NCBI GenBank assembly: GCA_046596055.1
Contig: JBKJNH010000031.1
Coordinates: forward strand, 1 to 6,957
Direction: 5' to 3'
Length of the DNA: 6,957 nt
DNA from: JANPEF01 sp046596055
GTDB taxonomy: Bacteria > Eisenbacteria > RBG-16-71-46 > DASYSL01
The notes below the pieces were generated by a model that made no database searches, was not told where the DNA came from, and saw nothing but the letters and a program-made list of their open reading frames with translations. The position numbers and the translations under genes are program-made. This document shows positions 1 through 5,915 of this stretch, in pieces; position 1 is the stretch's first letter; each line of letters begins with the position of its first letter.

Positions 1-69
1 CCGGCCGTGACGCCCCGCCAGCACGACGAGGGCGCGAATTCCGTACTGACCTCGGCTGGAAATCCTCAT
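1..69 (-). CDS. Rrf2-family transcriptional regulator, N-terminal fragment cut by window edge
   Basis: An open frame starts at ATG (69-67) and runs off the left edge after 23 codons. It begins MRISSRGQYGIRALVVLAG, which matches the typical Rrf2/IscR N-terminus (pattern M-R-[LI]-[ST]-x-[KR]-G-x-Y-[AG]-[LIV]-[RT]-A). That segment is the first helix of the winged-helix DNA-binding domain. The start overlaps the ispG stop in an ATGA arrangement, and a weak GGAAG lies 4 bases upstream, so translation is probably coupled to ispG. Family members (IscR, NsrR, RirA, SufR, CymR) are cytoplasmic repressors or activators, many sensing an Fe-S cluster, iron or NO through three C-terminal-region cysteines. 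Those cysteines would lie outside the window, so the ligand and subtype cannot be judged. Its place behind Fe-S genes suggests it may regulate its own operon, which is inference. The family call rests on 23 residues. Confidence 0.72.
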   Translation of the reverse strand, partial: MRISSRGQYGIRALVVLAGRHGR

Positions 70-1280
70 CGTGCTTCCGGCGTTTCCGCGCCGGCCTCCC
101 TGGCCTGCGCTTCCTTCTCGCGCAGGACCTTCTCGACCTCCACCATCAGGTCGTCGACGATGGTCGCCTCCTTGACCTTGCGGAGGATCTCGCCCTTCTT
201 GAAGATCAGTCCCTCGTGCAAACCGCCGGCGATGCCGACATCGGCGTCCCGCGCCTCGCCGGGGCCGTTCACCTCGCAACCCATGACCGCGACCTTGAGA
301 GGGATTTTCGTGCCCAGCGCCGCGACGCGCGTCTCGACCTCCGTGGCCAGGTCGATCAGGTCGATGTCGCAACGGCCGCACGACGGACACGAGATGACCT
401 CGGGGCCGCGTTGGCGCAATCCGACCGCCGACAGGATCATGAACGCCGTCTCGATCTCCTCGACCGGATCGGCCGTGAGCGACACGCGCATCGTGTCGCC
501 GATGCCGTCCTCGAGCAACATGCCGAGTCCCACCGCCGACTTGATCGAGCCGCGCCGCGTCGAGCCCGCCTCGGTGATCCCGATGTGCAGCGGGTACGGG
601 ATGCGCCTGGACGCCAGGCGGTACGACGCGACCGCGAGGCCCACGTCCGACGCCTTCATCGACACGACGATGTCCTCGAAGCCCGCGTCCTCGAGGATGC
701 GGATCGGGATCAGGGCCGCCTCGACGATCCCCTCGGGATCGTGCACGCCGTACTTCGCGATGATCTCCTTCGGCAGCGACCCGGCGTTGGCGCCGACGCG
801 GATCGGGATGCCACGATCCTTCGCTGCGGCAACGATCTCGCGCACGCGCGACTCGCCGCCGATGTTGCCGGGATTGATGCGCACCTTGTGCACGCCCGCG
901 GCGATGGCCTTGAGACCCAGCTTCCACGTGAAGTGGATGTCGGCGACGACCGGCAGCGGCGAGTCCTTGACGATCGCAGGCAGCGCGTCGGCCGACTTCT
1001 CGTCGGGCACCGCCACGCGCACGATCTCGCAGCCCGCCTCGGCGAGCCGGCGGATCTGGGCCAGCGTCGCTGCGACGTCCCACGTCATCGTCGTGGTCAT
1101 TGACTGCACGGCCACCGGCGCTCCGCCGCCGATCTTCACGCCACCCACGCTCACCTGCCGCGTGCGGTCGCGCGGAGCGCTGCGCACGCCGTCCTTGCCC
1201 GCCGGGCCGAGGCCGTGCGTGCGGACGTCGATCGAGTCGCCGAAGGTCTTGTTGCCGTTGGCCTGGTCTGACGAGTCCAT
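66..1280 (-). CDS. ispG: 4-hydroxy-3-methylbut-2-enyl diphosphate synthase IspG (GcpE)
   Basis: This is a cytoplasmic [4Fe-4S] enzyme of the non-mevalonate (MEP) isoprenoid pathway. It reductively converts methylerythritol cyclodiphosphate to HMBPP. The protein has 404 residues. The N-terminal TIM-barrel signature is clear: TRQVSVGGVKIGG (about 40-52), VQSMTTT (58-64), VADIHF (112-117), KVRINPGNIG (132-141) and RVGANAGSL (161-169). The C-terminal cluster domain carries CPSC (C298, C301) and GCEVNGPGE (C335, E342), the expected three cysteines plus glutamate. C304 is an additional cysteine. The barrel and cluster domain are adjacent with no insert, as in the short bacterial form. The ATG at 1280 is chosen because AAGGAG (1291-1286) stands 5 bases upstream. 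It leaves about 38 residues ahead of the conserved core. An in-frame GTG at 1187 with AAGGA 4 bases upstream is an alternative start. The gene follows mrp and overlaps the Rrf2-family gene by 4 bases. The function is very secure. Confidence 0.97.
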   Translation of the reverse strand: MDSSDQANGNKTFGDSIDVRTHGLGPAGKDGVRSAPRDRTRQVSVGGVKIGGGAPVAVQSMTTTMTWDVAATLAQIRRLAEAGCEIVRVAVPDEKSADALPAIVKDSPLPVVADIHFTWKLGLKAIAAGVHKVRINPGNIGGESRVREIVAAAKDRGIPIRVGANAGSLPKEIIAKYGVHDPEGIVEAALIPIRILEDAGFEDIVVSMKASDVGLAVASYRLASRRIPYPLHIGITEAGSTRRGSIKSAVGLGMLLEDGIGDTMRVSLTADPVEEIETAFMILSAVGLRQRGPEVISCPSCGRCDIDLIDLATEVETRVAALGTKIPLKVAVMGCEVNGPGEARDADVGIAGGLHEGLIFKKGEILRKVKEATIVDDLMVEVEKVLREKEAQAREAGAETPEAR

Positions 1281-1285
1281 CGCGT

Positions 1286-1291
1286 CTCCTT
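1286..1291 (-). promoter_or_regulatory. Ribosome binding site of ispG
   Basis: AAGGAG on the minus strand, 5 bases before the ATG at 1280. It supports the long start over the internal GTG at 1187. It also shows that ispG initiates independently despite being third in the operon. Confidence 0.75.
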
Positions 1292-1307
1292 CGCGTGGGG
1301 TCCGGTG

Positions 1308-1323
1308 CGGGGCCGAAGCCCCG
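1308..1323 (-). other. Intercistronic cUUCGg hairpin between mrp and ispG
   Basis: The minus strand reads CGGGGC-TTCG-GCCCCG, a perfect 6-pair GC stem closed by a C-G pair around a UUCG tetraloop, an exceptionally stable RNA hairpin type. It begins 4 bases after the mrp stop and ends 16 bases before the ispG ribosome binding site. No T tract follows, so it is unlikely to be an efficient intrinsic terminator. It may instead stabilise the upstream mRNA end or mark a processing point that lets mrp and ispG levels differ; both roles are inferred. Confidence 0.55.
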
Positions 1324-1327
1324 GGCA

Positions 1328-2401
1328 TCAAGTCGCGCTGGCGGTCGCGGGCTCGCCCGCGGCCTGGATCGAGAGACGGGCGGCAAGCTGGCGGGCGGCG
1401 GCGCGGAACGCCGCGGCCTCGGCCGAGTTCGGCGCCGAACACACGATCGGCGCGCCGCGATCCCCACCCTCGCGCACGCCGGGGTGGAGCGGAATCTCGC
1501 CGAGGAACGGGATCCCCTTCCCTTCGGCGTACGCCCGCGCCCCGCCGTGCGCAAAGATCTCGTGTCGCGCGTCGCAGCCGGGGCAGACGAAGTACGACAT
1601 GTTCTCGACCAGGCCGAGGATGGGCACGTCGAGCTTCTCGAACATTGCGATCGCCTTCACCGCATCCTCGAGCGCCACCGCCTGTGGCGTGCACACGATG
1701 ACCGCGCCGGCCAGCGGCACCTGCTGCACGAGCGACAGCTGCACGTCCCCGGTGCCCGGCGGCAGGTCGACGAGCAGGTAATCGAGCTCGCCCCACGCCA
1801 CGTCGCGGGTGAAGTTCTGGATCACGCCGTTGAGCATGGGGCCACGCCAGATCACCGGCGTGCCGGGCTCGACGAGGAAGCCCATCGACATGAGCGACAG
1901 CCCGTGCGCGGTGAGCGGCAGGATCTTGCCGTCGCGCTGCATCGGGGTCTCGCGAATGCCGGTCATCAGTGGAAGGTTGGGGCCGTACACGTCGGCGTCG
2001 AGCAGGCCGACGCGCGCGCCGTCGAGCGCGAGCGCGGCGGCCAGGTTGACGGCCACGGTCGACTTGCCCACACCGCCCTTGCCCGAGCCGACGGCGACGA
2101 CATGCGCCACGCCGGGGATCGGCTTCTTCTCGGCGGACGGATTGGCGCGGCCGCGCACCTTCGAGGTCATGGTCACCTCGACCGCGGTCACGCCGGGCAG
2201 CTTCGCGACGACCTCGCGGCACTGCCGCTCGAGGTCCTCCTTCACGGGGCACGCGGGAGTGGTCAGCGCGACGGTGAAGCGCACGATCCCGCCGTCGACG
2301 ACCACGTCCTCGATCATGCCGAGCGTGACGAGGTCGCGCCGCAGGTCGGGATCCTGCACGGCCTTCAGGGCTTCGAGGACGGCCTCGCGGGTGACGCTCA
2401 C
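1328..2401 (-). CDS. mrp: Mrp/ApbC (NBP35-type) iron-sulfur cluster carrier ATPase
   Basis: This is a cytoplasmic P-loop ATPase that, by family knowledge, binds a [4Fe-4S] cluster at a dimer interface and passes it to apo-proteins. The 357-residue protein has an N-terminal MIP18/DUF59-like domain (about 4-85, with TPAC at C51). It is followed by the deviant Walker A GSGKGGVGKST (105-115), LDADVYGPN (134-142), VDLPPGTGD (211-219) and the ENMSYFVCPGC segment. That segment has the cluster-binding CxxC at C273/C276. Only the last 15 or so residues are unconserved. The start is the GTG at 2401-2399, where the DUF59 homology begins (VSVTREAVLEALKAV). Its GTGA overlaps the nfu stop by 4 bases and no Shine-Dalgarno is visible, so coupled translation is likely. 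Frames upstream of it only run through nfu. The context between Nfu and IspG strongly supports a role in Fe-S delivery; the true client proteins are unknown. Confidence 0.95.
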   Translation of the reverse strand: MSVTREAVLEALKAVQDPDLRRDLVTLGMIEDVVVDGGIVRFTVALTTPACPVKEDLERQCREVVAKLPGVTAVEVTMTSKVRGRANPSAEKKPIPGVAHVVAVGSGKGGVGKSTVAVNLAAALALDGARVGLLDADVYGPNLPLMTGIRETPMQRDGKILPLTAHGLSLMSMGFLVEPGTPVIWRGPMLNGVIQNFTRDVAWGELDYLLVDLPPGTGDVQLSLVQQVPLAGAVIVCTPQAVALEDAVKAIAMFEKLDVPILGLVENMSYFVCPGCDARHEIFAHGGARAYAEGKGIPFLGEIPLHPGVREGGDRGAPIVCSAPNSAEAAAFRAAARQLAARLSIQAAGEPATASAT

Positions 2402-2673
2402 GAGGCAGACTCGAGCGCGGCGTCGACGGAGGTCACGCCGGGGATCCGCATCTTGAGGAGATTCTCGATCCCCTGCTTGAGCGTGAGCTGCGACATCTCG
2501 CAGCCCGTGCACGCGCCGAGCAGGCGGACGAGCACGCGGCCGCCGGGCTCGATGTCGACGAGTTCGACGTCACCGCCGTCCATCTGGATGGCGGGACGGA
2601 TCTCCTCGAGCACGGCCTCGACTTCGAGGCGCAGGCCCAGCGTGGTGGGTGCGGCGTCGATGGATTCGCTCAT
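2398..2673 (-). CDS. NifU-like C-terminal domain protein (Nfu-type Fe-S carrier)
   Basis: A small stand-alone Nfu domain of 91 residues. Family members bind a labile [4Fe-4S] cluster between two subunits through a CxxC and hand it to target enzymes. The sequence shows EVEAVLEEIRPAIQMDGGDVEL (about 17-38, written here as a pattern only), the strand-rich middle RVLVRLLGAC, and the cluster motif GACTGCEMS with C55 and C58, then a helix LTLKQGIENLL and IPGVTSV. There is no A-type or IscU-like N-terminal domain, so it is shorter than NfuA or full NifU. The ATG at 2673 is chosen over a start 20 codons upstream because GGAGG lies 5 bases before it and the homology begins about 13 residues inside. 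It is the first gene of the leftward operon, and its stop overlaps the mrp start. Confidence 0.93.
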   Translation of the reverse strand: MSESIDAAPTTLGLRLEVEAVLEEIRPAIQMDGGDVELVDIEPGGRVLVRLLGACTGCEMSQLTLKQGIENLLKMRIPGVTSVDAALESAS

Positions 2674-2678
2674 GCTTT

Positions 2679-2683
2679 CCTCC
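2679..2683 (-). promoter_or_regulatory. Ribosome binding site of the nfu gene
   Basis: GGAGG on the minus strand, 5 bases before the ATG at 2673. It fixes the start of the Nfu protein and excludes the in-frame upstream ATG at 2733. Confidence 0.8.
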
Positions 2684-2709
2684 GGGGATCGCGCGTCGCA
2701 CCGTGCGGG

Positions 2710-2730
2710 CCGATTCCCCACCGATTCGGT
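2710..2730. repeat. Direct repeat with 11-base period overlapping a short palindrome
   Basis: CCGATTC occurs at 2710-2716 and 2721-2727, one helical turn apart. The second copy sits in the palindrome ACCGA-T-TCGGT (2720-2730). The element would fall just downstream of the predicted nfu transcription start, in the leader. It could be a protein-binding site or a small RNA stem; no function is demonstrable from sequence alone. Confidence 0.4.
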
Positions 2731-2742
2731 CAAGTTGCCTGC

Positions 2743-2771
2743 ACTCTACGAGGCTCCGGGGGGGTCGTCAA
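2743..2771 (-). promoter_or_regulatory. Predicted sigma70-type promoter of the nfu-mrp-ispG-rrf2 operon
   Basis: On the minus strand the -35 is TTGACG (2771-2766, five of six consensus positions), the spacer is exactly 17 bases (2765-2749), and the -10 is TAGAGT (2748-2743, four of six). Transcription would start near 2736-2737, giving a leader of about 63 bases before the ATG at 2673. The spacer contains a run of seven C on this strand (2764-2758). The call assumes a housekeeping sigma factor with the usual consensus. Confidence 0.6.
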
Positions 2772-2805
2772 GCCCCCTCCCTGCGGCCACTCGGGTCGGG
2801 ACAAG

Positions 2806-2824
2806 ACGTTGCCCGATGCAACGT
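2806..2824. promoter_or_regulatory. Candidate operator: perfect 7-5-7 inverted repeat
   Basis: ACGTTGC-CCGAT-GCAACGT is a perfect dyad with two 7-base arms around 5 bases, the size expected of a homodimeric regulator's site. It lies in the divergent region about 35 bases upstream of the predicted nfu -35 and about 176 bases before the peptidase start, so it could serve either gene. It is not followed by a T tract and is not in an obvious transcript, which favours a DNA site over a terminator. The binding protein is unknown. Confidence 0.45.
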
Positions 2825-2988
2825 TAACACCGCACTTGCCGAGGAAAAGCGGCGCTGTCTCGGGGCTTCGTGAAAAATTGCACAAGCGTTGCGGGGCCCG
2901 GAGCCCTGTTCACGCCAACATGACGGGGCGCCCATGCTCCCGGCGTTTAGAGTTCCTCCGGTGCCCGCATCCGTTCCCTCATTTCACT

Positions 2989-2993
2989 GGAGA
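2989..2993 (+). promoter_or_regulatory. Ribosome binding site of the M16 peptidase gene
   Basis: GGAGA with 7 bases between GGAG and the ATG at 3000, against 10 to the second ATG at 3003. It supports the start that yields a clean signal peptide and excludes the TTG at 2889. Confidence 0.7.
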
Positions 2994-2999
2994 TCACGC

Positions 3000-5849
3000 A
3001 TGATGTCGTCGACTACACGACGGACGCCGGGAGCGCGAGGGACGCGTCGCCTGGCCCTTGTCGCGACTGCCGTTGCGGTCGCCTTCCTCGTCGGCGCCCC
3101 CGAGGCGCAGACGCCCAAGGCGGGTTCCCCCCCCATGATCCAGCTCGACTACGAGAAGTACACCCTGCCGAACGGACTCGACGTCATCCTGCGCAAGGAC
3201 CCGAGCGTTCCGATCGTCGCCGTGAACCTGTGGTATCACGTCGGCCCCGCAAACGAGACGAAGGGCCTGACCGGCTTCGCCCACCTGTTCGAGCACATGA
3301 TGTTCCAGGGATCGGCCCAGGTCGGTGACGACCAGCACTTCGCGCTGCTCGAGGCGGCCGGCGCGTCGCTGATGAATGGCACGACCGACTTCGACCGCAC
3401 GAACTACATGGAGGACCTGCCGTCGAACCAGCTCGAGCTCGCGCTCTGGCTCGAGTCCGACCGGATGGGCTTCCTGCTCGAGACGCTGGACCAGGCAAAG
3501 TTGTCGAACCAGCAGGACGTGGTGCGCAACGAGCGCCGCCAGAGCGTCGAGAACGCGCCCTACGGCCTGGTCGAGGAGGAGCTCTGGCATCAGCTCTTCC
3601 CCGCCGGCCACCCGTACTACGCGTCGGTGATCGGGTCGCACGACGACATCCAGAACGCGAAGCTCGAGGACGTGCGCGCGTTCTTCAAGCAGTACTACAC
3701 GCCGAACAATGCCAGCCTCGCCATCGTCGGCGACATCGACGTGGCGAAGACCAAGGCGCTGGTCGAGAAGTACTTCGGCCCGATCGAGCGTGGCGCCCCG
3801 GTGCCCAAGATCACCGCGGTCACGCCGCCGATCACCGCCGAGCGGCGCGTCACCGTGACCGACCAGGTCGAGCTGCCGCGCGTGTCCCTGGCGTGGATCA
3901 CCTCGCCGGTCTTCACCGCCGGCGACGCCGAAGCCGACATGCTGGCGCGCATCCTGGGCGGCGGCAAGGCCAGCCGCCTGTACAAGTCGCTGGTCTACGA
4001 GAAGAAGATCGCGCAGTCGGTGAGCGCGGGCCAGCAGTCGCTTCTGCTCGGTTCGGTTTTCCAGATCAATGGCACCGCGAAGCCCGGCCACACGGCCGAG
4101 GAGATCGAGGCCGCGATCGTCGCCGAGCTCGACCGCATGGCACAGAGCGGCCCCACCGCCGCCGAGCTCGAAGCCGCCAAGACCGGCATCTACTCCGACA
4201 TCGTCACCTGCCTCGAGGAAAAGGGCGGCTTCTCCGGCATCGCCGATCGCATGAATCGGTACAACCAGTTCCACGGCGATCCGGGCTGGCTGAACAAGGA
4301 CCTCGCGCGGTACGCCGCCGTCACCGCCGACGGCGTGAAGGCCGTCGCCGCGAGGCAGCTGACGAAGAACTCCCGCGTCGTGGTCTACGGCATCCCGGGC
4401 GAGAAAAGGATTCCGCCCGCCCCGCCGACGCCCGCGGCCGTCGAGAAGAAGCCTTCGACCGTCGAGCCGACGGTCGCGTGGCGCAAGGAAATGCCCAAGC
4501 CCGCCGCAGTGTCCACGGCGGCGCTCCCCAAGGCGCAGACGATGAAGCTCGACAACGGGCTGACCGTCTACCTGGTCGAGAGCCATGAACTGCCGGTCGT
4601 AGCCGGCCAGCTCGTCGTGCGTTCGGGCAGCGCGGCCGACCCGGTCGACAAGCCCGGACTCGCCGCCTACACGGCGGCCATGCTCGACGAGGGCACATCG
4701 AAGCGCGACGCGCTGCAGATCGCGACCGAACTCGAGGCCATGGGGGCGAGCCTCTCCTCGGGATCGACCGTCGACGGCAGCTTCGTCTCGTGGCGCTCGC
4801 TCAAGCAGCGGGCGGCCGCCACTGCCGCAATGGCCGCGGAGACGGTGATCGAGCCGTCGTTCCCCACCGCCGACGTCGAGCGCGTGCGCACCGATCGCCG
4901 GACGACTCTCCAGCAGCAGAAGGACAATCCGTTCCAGACGGCCTTCCGCGTGCTCTTCCCCGCGATGTACGGCGCGGATCATCCCTATGGGCACGTGCCG
5001 CTGGGCACGGACGAGGCGCTGCAGGCGATCACGCGCGACGACCTCGTGGCCTTCTGGCGTTCGTCGTACGCGCCGCAGAACGCCGCGCTGGTGCTCGCCG
5101 GCGACCTCACGGCCGCGGAGGCAAGGGAACTGGCGACCCGGTCGTTCGGTTCGTGGCGCGGCACGGCCACGCCGACGCCGCGGCCCGCCCCGGGCAAGCC
5201 GATGGCCGAGCGTGTCGCGATCGTCGACAAGTCGGGTGCGCCGCAGACCGCGGTCGCGGTCGCGCAGTTCGGCGTCCCGCGCAACGACCCCGACTACGAG
5301 CGCATCAACGTGATGAACCAGATCCTGGGCGGCCTCTTCGCCAGCCGCGTCAACATGAACCTGCGCGAGAAGCACGGCTACACGTACGGTGCCTTCTCCT
5401 TCCAGCAGGACAACCGCGGCGCCGGACCCTTCATCATCGGCGCGCAGGTGCGCTCGGACGTGACCGGCCCCGCCATCGCCGAGATGTTCAACGAGGTGAA
5501 GGGCATGCAGAACGCCCCCATCACCGAGACCGAGCTGAACCTGGCGAAGGAGTCGGTGTCGCGTTCGCTGCCGGCCCTGTTCGAGACGACCAACAGCACC
5601 GTGGGAACGGTGGGCCAGCTCTACCTGTTCGAGCTGTCGCCCGACTACTACTCGGGCCTCCCCGCGCGCATTGCGAACGTCAGCGCCGCCGAGGTGCAGG
5701 ACGTCGCGAAGAAGTTCCTCAAGCCGGAACAGATGAAGGTGATCGCCGTGGGCGACCGCGCGCAGATCGAGCCGCAGATCAAGGAGCTGAATCTCGGCGA
5801 GATCACGCACCGCGGCGCGGATGCGAAGGTGATCGCGGACGCTCCCTGA
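3000..5849 (+). CDS. Secreted M16 (insulinase/pitrilysin-like) zinc metallopeptidase, two fused M16 units
   Basis: This is a predicted exported zinc peptidase of 949 residues that would degrade peptides inside a closed clamshell chamber. Residues 1-36 form a signal peptide: Arg-rich start, hydrophobic LALVATAVAVAFLVG (18-32), and likely cleavage after PEA near 36. Unit 1 (about 46-470) begins YTLPNGLDVIL and has the inverted zinc motif HLFEH (H95, E98, H99). E178 in NERR is the probable third ligand. Its second half has the glycine-rich LGGGKASRLYKSL (319-331). A Pro/Lys/Ala-rich linker (about 465-510) joins unit 2 (about 511-930), which begins MKLDNGLTVYLVE. There the aligned motif reads AYTAA (556-560), so zinc is not bound; R789 and Y796 in LREKHGYTYG fit the usual substrate-contact arginine and tyrosine. 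In many bacteria the two units are separate genes. The start at 3000 is set by the ribosome binding site. There is no lipobox cysteine, so the protein is likely periplasmic or secreted. The substrate is unknown. Confidence 0.94.
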   Translation: MMSSTTRRTPGARGTRRLALVATAVAVAFLVGAPEAQTPKAGSPPMIQLDYEKYTLPNGLDVILRKDPSVPIVAVNLWYHVGPANETKGLTGFAHLFEHMMFQGSAQVGDDQHFALLEAAGASLMNGTTDFDRTNYMEDLPSNQLELALWLESDRMGFLLETLDQAKLSNQQDVVRNERRQSVENAPYGLVEEELWHQLFPAGHPYYASVIGSHDDIQNAKLEDVRAFFKQYYTPNNASLAIVGDIDVAKTKALVEKYFGPIERGAPVPKITAVTPPITAERRVTVTDQVELPRVSLAWITSPVFTAGDAEADMLARILGGGKASRLYKSLVYEKKIAQSVSAGQQSLLLGSVFQINGTAKPGHTAEEIEAAIVAELDRMAQSGPTAAELEAAKTGIYSDIVTCLEEKGGFSGIADRMNRYNQFHGDPGWLNKDLARYAAVTADGVKAVAARQLTKNSRVVVYGIPGEKRIPPAPPTPAAVEKKPSTVEPTVAWRKEMPKPAAVSTAALPKAQTMKLDNGLTVYLVESHELPVVAGQLVVRSGSAADPVDKPGLAAYTAAMLDEGTSKRDALQIATELEAMGASLSSGSTVDGSFVSWRSLKQRAAATAAMAAETVIEPSFPTADVERVRTDRRTTLQQQKDNPFQTAFRVLFPAMYGADHPYGHVPLGTDEALQAITRDDLVAFWRSSYAPQNAALVLAGDLTAAEARELATRSFGSWRGTATPTPRPAPGKPMAERVAIVDKSGAPQTAVAVAQFGVPRNDPDYERINVMNQILGGLFASRVNMNLREKHGYTYGAFSFQQDNRGAGPFIIGAQVRSDVTGPAIAEMFNEVKGMQNAPITETELNLAKESVSRSLPALFETTNSTVGTVGQLYLFELSPDYYSGLPARIANVSAAEVQDVAKKFLKPEQMKVIAVGDRAQIEPQIKELNLGEITHRGADAKVIADAP

Positions 5850-5880
5850 CGCGCGAAGCGCAGAACAGGGCAACGAACCG

Positions 5881-5911
5881 AGGGGGCGTCCCGTTGCCAG
5901 GGACGCCCCTT
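5881..5911. terminator. Bidirectional terminator-like hairpin between convergent genes
   Basis: AGGGGGCGTCCC (5881-5892) pairs with GGGACGCCCCTT (5900-5911) around a 7-base loop GTTGCCA. This gives 10 perfect Watson-Crick pairs, then one G-T wobble and an A-T pair. It begins 31 bases after the peptidase stop and ends 4 bases before the membrane-protein stop (5918-5916), where a shared terminator is expected. The T tract is poor on both strands, so termination may rely on stem strength, or the structure may protect mRNA 3' ends. Confidence 0.7.
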
Positions 5912-5915
5912 CCTG

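Larger units (their letters stand above)
2674..2999. other. Divergent intergenic region between nfu operon and M16 peptidase gene
   Basis: A 326-base stretch with no credible protein gene; short frames crossing it lack ribosome binding sites and family resemblance. It holds a sigma70-like promoter facing nfu (2771-2743), a palindrome plus direct repeat in the nfu leader (2710-2730), and a 7-5-7 dyad (2806-2824). It also has A-rich patches (2844-2848, 2873-2877) and the peptidase ribosome binding site (2989-2993). I could not find a convincing promoter facing the peptidase: A-rich AAAAAT at 2873-2878 and TTTAGA at 2946-2951 both lack a well-spaced -35 box. Confidence 0.7.

Noticed and set aside
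1281..2252. A 324-codon N-terminal extension in frame with ispG running through mrp
   Set aside because: It is Arg/Ala/Gly-rich out-of-frame reading of mrp; a strong ribosome binding site and conserved IspG sequence fix the start at or near 1280.
2806..2824. The dyad as a SufR-type or CIRCE heat-shock element
   Set aside because: SufR sites read CAAC-N6-GTTG, while here the order is GTTG then CAAC with a different spacing. CIRCE arms (TTAGCACTC) do not match. It was kept only as an unnamed candidate operator.
7..2827. Long plus-strand open frames across the nfu-mrp-ispG region
   Set aside because: They lie antisense to three clearly recognised genes, are rich in Arg, Ser, Ala and Pro with no family motifs, and arise from the scarcity of stop codons in GC-rich DNA.
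2836..2951. Possible plus-strand promoters for the peptidase gene (AAAAAT at 2873-2878, TTTAGA at 2946-2951)
   Set aside because: Neither has a -35 box at 16-18 bases; ATGACG upstream of TTTAGA is 20 bases away. Too weak to annotate.
2994..5873. A 959-codon open frame on the minus strand opposite the peptidase gene
   Set aside because: It mirrors the peptidase codons in a high-GC sequence, is extremely rich in Arg, His, Leu, Val and Asp, shows no domain motifs, and has no proper start context. It is a codon-bias shadow.
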